Of a stretch of DNA of 64,000 bases, positions 29,736 to 39,353 are shown piece after piece. Made by a program: the position numbers and the translations under genes. How positions within the stretch are numbered: the first letter of the stretch is position 1; every line of letters begins with the position of its first letter. The notes beneath the pieces were generated by a model that was not told where the DNA came from, made no database searches, and worked only from the letters and a program-made list of their open reading frames with translations. This DNA is from DASUPK01 sp963763955 (GTDB lineage Bacteria > Actinomycetota > Thermoleophilia > Solirubrobacterales > 70-9), in contig CAVXQP010000030.1 of the NCBI GenBank assembly GCA_963763955.1, positions 1 to 64,000 of the forward strand, in the 5' to 3' direction.

Positions 29736-30698
29736 CGAGGGTCCGGGCGAACCGGGCCGGCGGCGGGCGTCTCGTCGTCGCTCTGCTGCTCTGCGTCTCG
29801 GTGGCGGCCCCGGTCGCCGGGTGCGGTGGAGGTGGCGACGAGGCCGGCGCCGGGCTGTTCGACTATGACCACCGGGCACCGCTGGACGCACAGTTCGCAG
29901 CGCAGCCGACCTACGCCGGCGACCAGGTCGAATTGGGCACCTACAGCGGCGCTCACGATCGCGTGCCCGCCTTTCTGGCGTTTCCTCCCGGCGAGCGCTC
30001 AGGCCCCTGCGTGATCTACATGCACGGGTTGACGCGCTCGAAGGAGGATGCAGCGGGCCTGGTGGGGCCGCTTGCGGGCGAAGGCATCGGACTGCTCGCG
30101 ATCGACGCGCCCTACCACGGCGCCCGCTCGCAGGGACCGGCCGAGCTCCAGCACATCGTCCAGGACCCGCCCGCCATGGCGGCGATGCTTCGGCAGACGA
30201 CGATCGACCTGCGACGCGGTCTGGACCTTCTTGCCAGCCGGCCGGAGTGCGATCCGCATCGCCTCGGGTTCATCGGGTTCAGCTTCGGGGCGTTGACCGG
30301 CGCGATGCTGGCAGGCTCGGATACCCGGGTCCACAGCGCGGTGCTGCTTTCGGGCGGAGCGGGCTGGGCGACCATCTTGTCCCGGGCTCAGTCCGTCGAC
30401 TTTCCGGCGGACACCCAAGAGGCTCCGGTGGACCGGAGTCAGCTCAGCGCACTGAGCCCCTATGCGCTCCAGGCCTGGGTGGCGCGCATCGCGCCTCGTC
30501 CGGTGCTGATCGCCAACGGACTCCATGACGAGGTCATCCCTCGGGCCTCCCAGCAGGCTTTTCGAGCGAGCGGCAGGGGAGGGGAGTGAGCTCATGTGGT
30601 GGGACGGCGGACATGACCCCTTCGCCGGCCCGCAGGGCCCGGGGGTGTTGGGGCGAATCCTGGATTTCTTTCGAAGAACCCTGGTGAACGGCGGCTGA
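29732..30698 (+). CDS. Lipoprotein-type alpha/beta hydrolase, frameshifted near the 3' end
   Basis: The N-terminus (LVVALLLCVSVAAPVAGCGG) is a lipoprotein signal with a Cys lipobox. The hydrolase core has CVIYMHGLTRSKED, LAIDAPYHGARSQG, the nucleophile elbow GFSFGALTG, and the acid loop ANGLHDEVIP. As read the protein ends at 30589, before any catalytic His. Dropping one G from the G4 run at 30576-30579 continues the frame through LMWWDGGHDPFAG, which supplies the His, to TGA at 30698. So an intact esterase or deacylase is plausible if the indel is a sequence error. It overlaps the flippase gene by 4 bases. Substrate unknown; an O-acyl group on the glycan is a guess. Confidence 0.75.
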
Positions 30699-30705
30699 CG
30701 TGGCG

Positions 30706-31449
30706 TCAGCGGGCTGTCGACGCTGCGCGCCTGACCGCTGCCGACTTCACCGGGTGCACGAAGGTCGTGCCGCTCCGCTTCAGAGCCGAGACGTCCGCCA
30801 GGTCGTACTCGGGCTGCCAGCGCACGTGCCGGTAGAGGTCGCTGACTGCGTCGATATCGACCAGGCGGTGACCGAGGTGATGGAGCACGGTCGGCACGTA
30901 GAGCTCGCCGTAGCAGCGTGGGTGGGCATCGAGCGAGAGGTATGAGTCGAGCGCTCGCCGAGACAGCCACATCCCGCAACCCAGTGTCCCGAACAGAACC
31001 GTCGGGTCATGGCGGGTCGAGATCCGCCGAAGATGCTCCAGAAGGTCGGGATCGCGGCGAAAGCGCGCGTAGTGGGGCCAGTTGGTGTGGTTTCGGGGAA
31101 CGCAGTTCTTCCCCATGAAGTCGGCGCCGGTTCGCTCGGCGAGGTCGATCAGCGCGCCCTCGAACCCGGGGTCGAGGACCAGATGGTCGTACTCGATCAG
31201 ATAGAGCGCGTCGAAGGAGTGCTCCGCCAGGGCCGCGAAGACCCCGTGGTAGGACTGGTACGAACGCGGCGCGCCGGCGAGCCCGCCGTCATCGAGGAAG
31301 ATCGCGTCCTCGAGGTTCTCGAACTCGGCGCGTGGGCCCGTGTAACAGGCGACGAACCGGGAGTCCGGGGCCAGCTCGCGGAGCGCTCGCAGGTCCTGCT
31401 CCGCCTCGGCGGCCGGCAGATGCGTGATGACGGCGTTGAGCTGATTCAC
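30706..31449 (-). CDS. Putative GT-A-like glycosyltransferase or nucleotide-sugar-binding protein
   Basis: 247 residues. The start (NQLNAVITHLPAAEAEQDLRAL) and the acidic pair in YLIEYDHLVLDPGFEGAL resemble the DxD strand of GT-A folds; CGMWLSRRALDSYL recalls the acceptor side of such enzymes. No specific family was recognised. It overlaps the upstream zinc-ribbon gene by 4 bases and sits inside the polysaccharide cluster, which supports a glycosylation role. Confidence 0.5.
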   Translation of the reverse strand: MNQLNAVITHLPAAEAEQDLRALRELAPDSRFVACYTGPRAEFENLEDAIFLDDGGLAGAPRSYQSYHGVFAALAEHSFDALYLIEYDHLVLDPGFEGALIDLAERTGADFMGKNCVPRNHTNWPHYARFRRDPDLLEHLRRISTRHDPTVLFGTLGCGMWLSRRALDSYLSLDAHPRCYGELYVPTVLHHLGHRLVDIDAVSDLYRHVRWQPEYDLADVSALKRSGTTFVHPVKSAAVRRAASTAR

Positions 31450-31673
31450 CGCTCGGCGCGCAGCGCCGGGCAGCGATCGGCCTGGACGTGTCGGAAGACC
31501 AGGGCATTGGCGGAGTCGAAGTCCACTTCAACCAGCGCCTCATCGGCGCCCGGGAGCTTGACTCGCCCGCGTCGGACGAATGGGCTGGTCCGGAAGAGCG
31601 GCTCCCCGCAGAGCTCGCAGGTGACGGTCCGGCCGACTACCCGGAGGAGCGGTCGCCTCAGGCTGCGCTTCAC
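31446..31673 (-). CDS. Small CxxC protein (75 residues), function unknown
   Basis: GTG start. The protein contains one CELCGEPLF knuckle and a later lone Cys (QADRCPALRAER), suggesting a small metal-binding fold. Codon use matches its neighbours. The 4-base overlap with the downstream glycosyltransferase-like gene supports translation as a coupled pair. I do not recognise a family. Confidence 0.5.
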   Translation of the reverse strand: MKRSLRRPLLRVVGRTVTCELCGEPLFRTSPFVRRGRVKLPGADEALVEVDFDSANALVFRHVQADRCPALRAER

Positions 31674-31735
31674 AGCGTCATTGTGGCGGACAGCACCTCG
31701 TGCGGTCGCCGAGCATGGCCGGTAGCGTTCCGAGC

Positions 31736-32884
31736 GTGAGCCGAGTCCTGATCGTGGGGGCCGGATTGACCGGCTGCACCCTCGCCCACCGCCTCGCGCG
31801 CGACGGTGTCGAGTCGGTGCTGCTCGAACGGGCCCTGGTCCCGGGTGGCCTGATCCGGTCGGAGCAGATCGAGGGCGTGCTCTACGAGCCGCACGGCTCG
31901 CACATCTTCCACACCGAGGACCGTGAGGTCTGGGAGCTCGCGAACGCGATGACGCCCTTCAACGATTACCGGCACCGGGTCGACATCGTGGTGGAGGGCA
32001 AGGTCCTGAACTGGCCGATCCTCCTCTCGGACATCGAAGCGCAATCGCGCAGCGACGAGATCCTGCGTGAGTTGGAGGAGCGGAAGGGCCTGGACGCCGA
32101 GCAGCGCGCGCAGGCGGCGAACTTCGAGGAGTGGTGCCTCGACCTGATGGGGCCGATCCTCTATGAGCGCTACATCAAGCCCTACACCGAGAAGCAGTGG
32201 GGACGCCCGGCTCGCGAGCTCGCCGCACAGTGGGCGCCGCGCCGGGTGAGCGTGCGCTGGGACAACGATCCCTATCTCTTCCCGGATCCCTACCAGGGCT
32301 GGCCCGGTGGGCCGAACGGGTACACCGACCTGATCGACGGCCTGCTCGAGGGCGAGCTCGTGGAGCTGCGCACCGGGGTCGACGTGACGCTCGAGAACCT
32401 CGACGCGCACGCGGGCGAGGTGGACGCGGACGCGATCGTCCTCACCTGCCCCCTCGACGTCTTCGCCGGTCAATGCTTCGGCGAGCTCGAGTGGCGTGGA
32501 ATCGTGGTGCGGAGCTTCCACCTGCCCCACGTCGAATACGCGCAGGGTGCGATGGTCGTGAACTACCCTGGCTTCGAATACCCATTCATCCGCATCCACG
32601 AGACCAAGCACGCCTCGGGACAGAAGTGCGAGGGGACCGTGCTTGGGATCGAATTCACGAACGCGCCGACGCGCTACTACCCGATCGAAACCGAACGCAA
32701 CAGGGGGCTGAACGATCGCTACCAGAACTACCTGCGCGAACAGATCGGCGCCGATCGCGTCTTCTTCGCCGGCCGCCTTTCGAACTATCTCTACATCGAC
32801 ATGGACGACTGCATGCGCCAGGCCCTCGACGCGGCGGAGGGCGAGGTGCTGCCGGCGCTACGGCGATCCGCGCCGGCCGGCTGA
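31736..32884 (+). CDS. glf: UDP-galactopyranose mutase
   Basis: FAD enzyme that interconverts UDP-galactopyranose and UDP-galactofuranose. The N-terminal dinucleotide fold RVLIVGAGLTGCTLAHRLA, the GSHIFHTEDREVW block, YTEKQWGRPARELA and the C-terminal GRLSNYLYIDMDDCMRQAL are all diagnostic. Length about 382 fits. GTG 31736 starts right at the FAD strand; ATG 31715 would add seven residues. It implies galactofuranose in the surface glycan. Confidence 0.93.
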   Translation: MSRVLIVGAGLTGCTLAHRLARDGVESVLLERALVPGGLIRSEQIEGVLYEPHGSHIFHTEDREVWELANAMTPFNDYRHRVDIVVEGKVLNWPILLSDIEAQSRSDEILRELEERKGLDAEQRAQAANFEEWCLDLMGPILYERYIKPYTEKQWGRPARELAAQWAPRRVSVRWDNDPYLFPDPYQGWPGGPNGYTDLIDGLLEGELVELRTGVDVTLENLDAHAGEVDADAIVLTCPLDVFAGQCFGELEWRGIVVRSFHLPHVEYAQGAMVVNYPGFEYPFIRIHETKHASGQKCEGTVLGIEFTNAPTRYYPIETERNRGLNDRYQNYLREQIGADRVFFAGRLSNYLYIDMDDCMRQALDAAEGEVLPALRRSAPAG

Positions 32885-32928
32885 GCCCGGGCGGCCTCCC
32901 GCGTCCAACGAATGATCGGAAAGCTGGA

Positions 32929-34023
32929 ATGAGTGAGCCGCGGTCGGTCGGCCTTGTGCACGACTACCTGCTGGTCAAGCGCGGCGCCGAGCGGACCTTC
33001 TGCGAGATCGCAGCCTGCTGGCCGGGGGCGCCCGTCTACACGCTTCTCTATGACCGCGATGCCTTCGGCACGGACCTCGCGGGCCGTAGCGTCACGGTCT
33101 CCGGACTTCGCCGGCTGCACGTCGGTCAGGCCGGGTTCCGCCGCCTCTTGCCGCTTTTCCCGTCGGCTGTCGAGCGGCTCCCGGTCGCCCGGCACGACCT
33201 CGTCGTCTCCAGTAGCAGCGCGTTCGCCCACGGCGTCCATCCCGGTCCCGCCGCCGTGCATGTCTGCTACTGCCACTCGCCCTTCCGCTACGCCTGGTTC
33301 GAGCGCGACCGCGCGCTCGATGAGGCGCCGAAGGCAATGCGGGGAGCACTGGCCCTCACGCTCGCGGCAATACGGCGATGGGACCGGCGCGCCTCCGAGC
33401 GAGTCACCCACTACGTCGCGAACTCGGAGCTCACCCGTCGCCGGATCAACGACGCCTATGGTCGCGACGCCACCGTCGTGCACCCTCCCGTCGGCGTCGA
33501 GCGCTTTACGATCCGGGAGCCGGAGGACTTCTTCGTCGTCGTCGCAGAGCTCGTGAGGCACAAGCGCGTGGACATTGCGCTCGCCGCCGCGGAGAGGGCC
33601 GGCCAGCAGGTCAAGGTGCTTGGCGCCGGGCCCGAATTGGAGCAGCTTCGCGAGCGTTTTGCCGGTACCGCCGAGTTTCTGGGCCGGGCTTCGGACGCCG
33701 AGGTCGCCGATCTCCTGCCGCGAGCGCTCGCTCTTCTCGTTCCCAACGTGGAGGAGTTCGGCGTCGCCGCGGTGGAGGCGCAGGCGGCCGGCCGCCCGGT
33801 CCTCGCTGCCGATGCGGGCGGTCCCCAGGAGACCGTTCTTCCCGGCGAGACGGGCGTCCTCGTGCCGCCCGGCGACGTGGACGCGATGGCGGAGGTGCTG
33901 CGGTACACCGATTTCAGCCGCTTCGAGCCGGAGCGGATCGCGGGTCACGCTGCCCGCTTCTCGAAGGACCGGTTCCGGTCGGAGCTTCAGGCCGCGGTGG
34001 AGCGGGCGTACGCCTCTCGCTGA
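32929..34023 (+). CDS. GT4 family glycosyltransferase
   Basis: 364 residues from ATG 32929 (SEPRSVGLVHDYLLVKRGAE), 44 bases after glf. GT-B fold: N-terminal VCYCHSPFRYAWFERDRALD, a central VVHPPVGVERF, then FFVVVAELVRHKRVDIAL and VPNVEEFGVAAVEAQAAGRP (the E-x7-E signature). The HDYLL...RGGAE-like start and CHSP/PFRY motif match the mannosyltransferase-like GT4 enzymes common in capsule loci. Donor and linkage are not predictable. Confidence 0.88.
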   Translation: MSEPRSVGLVHDYLLVKRGAERTFCEIAACWPGAPVYTLLYDRDAFGTDLAGRSVTVSGLRRLHVGQAGFRRLLPLFPSAVERLPVARHDLVVSSSSAFAHGVHPGPAAVHVCYCHSPFRYAWFERDRALDEAPKAMRGALALTLAAIRRWDRRASERVTHYVANSELTRRRINDAYGRDATVVHPPVGVERFTIREPEDFFVVVAELVRHKRVDIALAAAERAGQQVKVLGAGPELEQLRERFAGTAEFLGRASDAEVADLLPRALALLVPNVEEFGVAAVEAQAAGRPVLAADAGGPQETVLPGETGVLVPPGDVDAMAEVLRYTDFSRFEPERIAGHAARFSKDRFRSELQAAVERAYASR

Positions 34024-35550
34024 GGGCGCCGCTCGATCACCGGAGGCCGGTGCCTGCAGCTCCGTCAGGGCGCTGAAGCCGCGAGCGGTCAGGACGACGA
34101 GGCAGAGCCCGAGCACATGGAAGGCATCGAACGCATCGCCGGCGAAGAAGAAGCGGACGAGGAAGTACCCGAGCAGGGCGGTCCAGATCGACGGCTCCGC
34201 CATGCGGCGGAAGATGCGTTCTGAGAAGAAGCCGAGCAGCAGGAACGCGATCGGCACCGCCGCGGCTGTGCCGAAGACGATCAGAATGTATCCGGGTCCC
34301 GATAAGAAGATCCCCCCGCTCGCGCCGAAGTTGGTGTACAGCTGCGTAACCTGGGAAGACAGCCAGGGCGGCTTGGAGGGCCAGATCTGGTGGGGGATGA
34401 ACCCGTTACGGTCTTGAGCGGGTCGGTCGCCTTGGCGCCGGTCAATTTGCGGTCGACCTTCGTCGCGAGGATCAGGCCGTCGACGGTGTCGAGCCCCTGC
34501 TGCTGGAGGTGCACGAAGGGATCCTGGGCCGCCAGGACCACGATCTCCGGGAGGCCCAGGGTGCCGCCGGTGTTCTTCTGCCCGCGCCAGGCCGAGAGAG
34601 ACACCAACATGACGGAGCCGACGTAGATCGCCAGGGCGATCACGACGATCTCACGCAGGCCGAAGCGCCTGTTTCCTGGTGCTGTAGAGGTAGCGGACGC
34701 CGGCCGCCGCCGCGATGATCAGAAGCGGCGTGCGGATGCCCTCGGCGATCAGGAATGCCATCAGTCCCAGACTCACGGCCGCGAGGAATCGCGAGCCCCA
34801 GTGTCGATTGAGGATGCCGACGGCGATTGCCAGGGGGGCCGAATAGCCGAACAGCTGGATCGCGCCTTGGCCCGTGACCGTCCCTCGCTGCGAGAAGTCG
34901 CTGCCGATGCTGGCGATGATCAGGAGGACCCCTACGACCACCAGGAACCAGTAGGTCGCACGCGTCTCCCAGGGCCGGCCGATCGGTCGTGACGGGACGA
35001 CCTGCTCCCGGCCCCTTCGCATGGCGATGGCCTCCGCGAGCAGCTCGCCGGCCCAGAACGCGACGAGCGCCATCGTGAAGATCAGGAAGGCGAGGGCGAG
35101 GTCGTGACCGACGTCCTGCGTCGGGAAGCCGTTCTCCTCCGGCCGCGATTTCCGGGTGTTGAGGGCGAGCTGGACCCCGGGCAGGATCACGGCGATCAGG
35201 ATGCCGGCGCCGAAGATGGCCGAGCCCAGCCTCGAAAAGCCGCCGCCCGCGCTCAGCCTGGCGCGGCACGCCCCCAGGGAGCGGGAGGAGATCAGGATGC
35301 TGAGGAGGGCCAGGATGAGCGCGGCGATTCCCGCGGGCATGCGCACGCCGACTGCCACGCCGTAGACGAGGGCCGCCGCCGCGAGCAGCGACAGCGCCAC
35401 CGCTAGCAGCCACTCGGATCGGCGGATGTGCTCTCGTCCCGACCATGGGTCTTTTGAGCGACGTTCCCCCGCGGCCCTGTGGTGGCGGGCCACGCGCAGC
35501 AGGAAGCGTTGCACGTTGGAGGATTTCGCGGCGAGGTCGGACCAGGGCAC
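34024..35550 (-). pseudogene. Wzy-like O-antigen polymerase/ligase membrane protein, two frameshifts
   Basis: Three minus-strand frames join into one polytopic membrane protein. Segment 1 (35550 to ~34665) has a cytosolic head, then many hydrophobic helices (e.g. LAVALSLLAAAALVYGVAV). Segment 2 (to ~34410) starts RRFGLREIVVIALAIYVGSV. Segment 3 continues GFIPHQIWPSKPPWL and AAAVPIAFLLLGFFSERIF to ARGFSALTEL. A surplus A in the AAA run near 34673 and a missing base near 34408 explain the breaks. The H-N-x-(F/Y) and P-W-rich loop fits polymerases and ligases that act on lipid-linked repeats. The true stop near 34024 is uncertain because the last frame stays open into the opposing gene. Divergent from the GT2 gene. 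Confidence 0.65.
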
Positions 35551-35594
35551 CGGGCCCCCGGGCGTGCTTCCTTCCCCGGGTACTCTGCCCAGCC

Positions 35595-36512
35595 ATGCCT
35601 GGGGACGACGGCAACCTCCCGGTGACAGTTGCTCTGGTCACCCGGAACCGCAAAACCGAGCTGCGGGGTGCGCTCCGCTCGGTGCTTGAACAGGACGGGG
35701 ACCCGGAGATCATCGTCCTCGACGACGCGTCGACCGACGGGACCAGCGAGATGGTTCGGGAGGAATTCCCCGCGGTGAGCCTTCATCGCCACGAGCAGGC
35801 GCTCGGCACGACGCTCAGCCGCAATCGCATCACGAGCCTGGCCGGCAACAACATCGTGGTCCACCTCGACGATGACGCCCGCTTCACCTCGAGGGCGACG
35901 ATCACCCAGACCGTGGCGGACTTCGACCATCCGCGGGTCGCCATCGTCGCGATGCCGTTCAACGACGTGGAGAGCGGCCGGCACACGGAGCGCAACCGAA
36001 GGGCCCCCGACGACGACGTCTGGGTCCTGGCGACGTACACGGGTGCCGCCTACGCGGCGCGGACGGACATCTTCACCCAAGTCGGGGGCTACGACCGGGA
36101 ATACTGGATGTACGGCGAGGAGAGGGATCTCTCCCTACGGCTTCTGTCGGAGGGATTCGTGACCCGAATGGGTCGCGCGGAACCCGCTGATCACCTTGTT
36201 TCGGCGGTCCGATCCCTGGTGCGGCAGGACGTCCTCGGGCGCCGGAACGAGATCGTCTGGTCCTGGCGCTCCTTTCCGGCGCCGTGGCATCTCGTCTACA
36301 TCGCGGGATACGTCGTCAAGGGGATCTGGGTGGGGGTCCGAGTTCGCCGGCTGCGCCGGATGATCCGCGGTCTGATCGAGGGATTCCGCGCGATCCCGTC
36401 CGTGCAGCGGAACCCCGTCTCGAGGGAGACTTTCGCCCTGGACCGCCGCTTGCGCAGAAAGGGCGCCCAGCGGCTGGCCGAGATCGAGTCCACCCTGCGC
36501 CCGCTCGGCTAG
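35595..36512 (+). CDS. GT2 family glycosyltransferase
   Basis: 305 residues from ATG 35595. GT-A fold: VTVALVTRNRKTELRGALRSV, then EIIVLDDASTDGT (UDP-binding Asp) and VVHLDDDARF (DxD metal motif), later YWMYGEERDLSLRLLSEGF with the catalytic-base-like ED. The C-terminal region is Arg-rich and amphipathic, possibly membrane-associated. It is divergent from the Wzy-like gene with 44 bases between starts. Confidence 0.88.
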   Translation: MPGDDGNLPVTVALVTRNRKTELRGALRSVLEQDGDPEIIVLDDASTDGTSEMVREEFPAVSLHRHEQALGTTLSRNRITSLAGNNIVVHLDDDARFTSRATITQTVADFDHPRVAIVAMPFNDVESGRHTERNRRAPDDDVWVLATYTGAAYAARTDIFTQVGGYDREYWMYGEERDLSLRLLSEGFVTRMGRAEPADHLVSAVRSLVRQDVLGRRNEIVWSWRSFPAPWHLVYIAGYVVKGIWVGVRVRRLRRMIRGLIEGFRAIPSVQRNPVSRETFALDRRLRRKGAQRLAEIESTLRPLG

Positions 36513-36544
36513 TCCGCTCTTGCGCCCGACGGCCGACCAGAGCA

Positions 36545-36650
36545 GCTCGATTGAAACGAGCTTGTCGTTGGCTGGATGTGAAGCTGACCGCCATACCGCA
36601 TGGAACGTGCTCTGCGTCGCGGCGCCGAGGAGAAGTCCCGGCGCGCTCAC
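36545..36650 (+). pseudogene. 3' relic of an initiating sugar-phosphate transferase
   Basis: This stretch aligns with the last codons of the intact sugar transferase at 42840-42935. Shared blocks include GGCTGGAT(A/G)TGAAGCT and CCGC(C/A)TGGAACGTGCTC, giving RW-LD-KL and TAWNVL in two different frames. Nothing of the rest of the gene remains. It marks the left edge of a degraded copy of the 42-45 kb block. Confidence 0.6.
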
Positions 36651-36716
36651 GACCCGCGGGCGTGGTCCGCGTTCCCGCCTGACGGCGCTGGGACTCCGGC
36701 GAGTAAGTTGGCGGCG

Positions 36717-37834
36717 ATGCCTGAGAAGGCCCTGACACTGGTCGCCTCGGACGTCGCTCCGGTCGGCGGAATGGAACGGGTCGCCCTCGAGCTCTGCGCC
36801 CGCCTGCTCGAGCGCGGCTGGGACCTGACCATCATTGCCCGCTCGTCACATTCCCGGCCGGGCCTCGCATGTCGTTCGTTCAATCCAGGCGCCCTCCCGG
36901 CCGGTCAGCGTGGCGCTCGCCGCGAGCTGGGTCCACGGCTCCCTGCTTGCGTTGCGGCACCGGCGCGGCTTGCTGCAGACGAACAACCCCGTGCTCGCGA
37001 ACCGGGTGGACGTGGTGCATGCGCATTTCTCGGAGCGGGCCTTCCGGGAACGGGTCGGCATCTCCCGGTCGAGCCGCCCGACGCTCGCCTTCCGTCTCAA
37101 CTCGTGGCTCGCCTCCGCGATCGTGCCGCCGAAGCTGCGTCCTACCGCCCCCGCCCTGCCCTGATCGAGGACTCGCGGGGACTGGCACCCGAGATCGCCG
37201 GCTACTACCCGGCCGTGGCCGACGAGGTCATTGCCATCCCGAATGGCATCGAGTGGCAGGAGTCCAGCGTCCCGCCGAGGAGCGCTCGGCCCACCGCTCC
37301 CGCCTCGGAGTCGGGAACGGGCAGCTGCTGGCGCTCTTCGTGGGCGGGGATTGGCGGCGCAAGGGCCTCCGGCAGGCGATCGCGGGAGTCGCCGGGGCGC
37401 CGGGCTGGAGGCTCGCCGTCCTCGGGGAGGGCGATGTCGAAGGCGCTCGCCGTTTCGCGTCCCAGGTGGGGGCGGGCAACCTGGTCGAGTTCATCGGCCG
37501 CGGGCGGCCCCACGGCTGGTACGCGGCGGCCGACGCGCTGCTCCTTCCATCGAGCTACGAAGCCTTCTCGCTCGTCATGCTCGAGGCGGCCGCGGCAGGC
37601 CTTCCCTTGCTCGTCCCCCGGATCAACGGTGCGGAAGAGCTGGTCCAGGAGGGAATCAACGGCTGGTTCGTGCCACCCGCAGCGGAGCAGATCGCGGAGC
37701 GCCTGCGGGAGCTGGCCGCGGACCCCGCCCGGCTCGAGGCCCTGGGAAGCGCGAGCCGCGAGGCGGCACGCCGCTTCGACTGGGAGCGGGTGGTCGACCG
37801 ATTCGAGCAGCTGTACGAGGAGCTCGGGGCGTGA
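36717..37834 (+). pseudogene. GT4 glycosyltransferase with three frameshifts
   Basis: Pieces in three frames assemble into one GT4 protein of about 370 residues. The start is ATG 36717: PEKALTLVASDVAPVGGMER. After a shift near 36846 comes VSVALAASWVHGSLL, LLQTNNPVLANRVDVVHAHF. After a shift near 37122 comes PALIEDSRGLAPEIAGYYP and VIAIPNGIE. After a shift near 37260 comes LLALFVGGDWRRKGLRQAI, LLLPSSYEAFSLVMLEAAAA (E-x7-E) through to the stop at 37834. All conserved GT4 blocks are present, so it could be functional if the indels are sequence errors. Its stop overlaps the start of the next relic (GTGA). Confidence 0.7.
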
Positions 37835-38513
37835 TCGGCGAGCGCCCGCTGCGCACGACCTACCTCGGTGAAATGGCGCGTCTATCCGGTGCAGAGAACG
37901 CGTCGGTCCGCTTCCTCGCCGGCTGGGCCAGGTGCTCGACGGACGGTGACCTGCGAACGGTGGGCGAATTGTCGGCCCGGGTCGGGCCGCGGCGGGCCCT
38001 TCGAGCCCCGCCGGGCAGGTGCCCGTCGAGATGAAGCGCGACGAGGTGCCCCCGGCCGGGGCGGCAGGCGCGCGACAGCCGGCAGACGTGGCCCGCTACA
38101 TCCAACGCCTTGGTCGCCGCCTGCGGGAGCGTCGCGTCGATTTCGTCGGGTTCAACCCGGATGTCCTCGGCGAGCTGGAGCGCGCCGACCTCCTGGTCCA
38201 CGCATCGGTTCTCTCCGATCCCCTCAATACGTCAGTCCTCGAGGGAATCGGAGCCGGCGTCCCGGTGGTCGCGACGGACACGGGGCTCACGTCGAGTACA
38301 TGAGTGACGGCCGGGAGGGGGTGCTCCATCGTGCCGGGCGACACCCGTGCGCTGGCTGGGGTGCTGAGGCGGGCTGCCGGCGGCCCGCATCTCCAGGGGC
38401 GGATCGCCGCCGGAGCGCGTGAGCGCGCTCGTGAGCTGGCGCCCGCGCCCATCGCTCAACGCTGGAGCCATGAAATGTACCGGGCATTGTCGGGAGGTCG
38501 GAGAATGGGCTAG
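37831..38513 (+). pseudogene. Decayed GT4 paralogue with a ~500-bp internal deletion
   Basis: Paralogue of the intact GT4 gene at 42940-44106. The head GERPLRTTYLGEMARLSGAE matches GGRPLRVTYLDHVGRVSGAE. The 3' part (VDFVGFNPDVLGELERADLL, LVHASVLSDP, GAGVPVVATDTG, AAGARERARELAPA) also matches. The middle is gone: sequence equivalent to about 43225-43735 is missing, so ARYIQRLGRRLRERR joins directly to VDFVGF. At least three frame changes also occur. Substrate-binding regions are lost, so it is non-functional. Confidence 0.8.
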
Positions 38514-39330
38514 CATCGCGGCTCGCTTGGAAGGGCTCACGTACACACCGGTGTGCGCTGGGGGCGAGCAGTCCGGCCATGCGCGCCCGGATCCGCTGGT
38601 GCGGGCCTTGGGCTGGCGGGCGATGGTGCTGCAGGCGGATCCGACAGTGACGGACCGCTGGCGATACCTGCGCCGGCATCTGGGGCGCGGCCCGCTGAGG
38701 ACGCTCGACGCAGGCAGCGGCAACGGCTTCGCCTCCTTGTACGCGGCGAGTCTCGGGAACGACGTCACCGCCCTCTCCTTCAGCGCCGAGGAACAGCGCA
38801 ACGCGGCCCGGCGCGCCGCGTTGACGGGGCTGACGCGCACGAGATTCCTCGTGGGAGACCTGCGACACCTCAGTGAGGCCTCGGACGAGCTCGGGCGCTT
38901 CGACCAGATCATCTGCTTTGAGACGATCGAGCACGTCCTGGACGACGAGCACCTGGTCCGCGACCTCGCCGGCATCATGCGCGCGGGAGCGTGTCTCATC
39001 TTGACCACACCGAGATCGGATCGTGCCCCGCTCTACCGAGAGGTGGTGAGCGAGGTGGAGGATGGCTCGCACGTTCGCTGGGGCTACACCGAGGAGGGCC
39101 TGCGGGAGCTGCTCGCCGGCGCGGGCATCGACGTCGTCGACCAGGAAAGGATCAGCGGGGTCGTCGCGCAGCTCCTGACCCGCTGGATGGTGCGCCTCGA
39201 CGAGGTGTATCCCCACCTCGGTTGGCTGCTCACGCTGCCGCTCCGCCTGCTCCAGCCATTCGACCACCTGCTCACCAGACTGGTCGGCTACCGCTACCTG
39301 TGCATTGCGGTCGTGGGGGTCAGGCGCTGA
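38470..39330 (+). CDS. SAM-dependent methyltransferase (Methyltransf_11/25-like)
   Basis: About 286 residues; intact. Motif I is RTLDAGSGNGFASLYAAS, then VTALSFSAEEQRNAARRAAL, FDQIICFETIEHVLDDEHLV (motif II/IV, with the IEHV helix) and CLILTTPRSDRAPLY. This is the Ubi/Coq-type class I fold seen in sugar or small-molecule methylases of polysaccharide loci. Start uncertain: ATG 38470 lies in the decayed GT4; TTG 38527 or GTG 38551 would also keep the core. It is inserted in the degraded GT4-PfkB block, with no counterpart in the intact copy. Confidence 0.75.
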   Translation: MKCTGHCREVGEWASIAARLEGLTYTPVCAGGEQSGHARPDPLVRALGWRAMVLQADPTVTDRWRYLRRHLGRGPLRTLDAGSGNGFASLYAASLGNDVTALSFSAEEQRNAARRAALTGLTRTRFLVGDLRHLSEASDELGRFDQIICFETIEHVLDDEHLVRDLAGIMRAGACLILTTPRSDRAPLYREVVSEVEDGSHVRWGYTEEGLRELLAGAGIDVVDQERISGVVAQLLTRWMVRLDEVYPHLGWLLTLPLRLLQPFDHLLTRLVGYRYLCIAVVGVRR

Positions 39331-39353
39331 CGATTCCCGCGGGGCGCGCAGCC

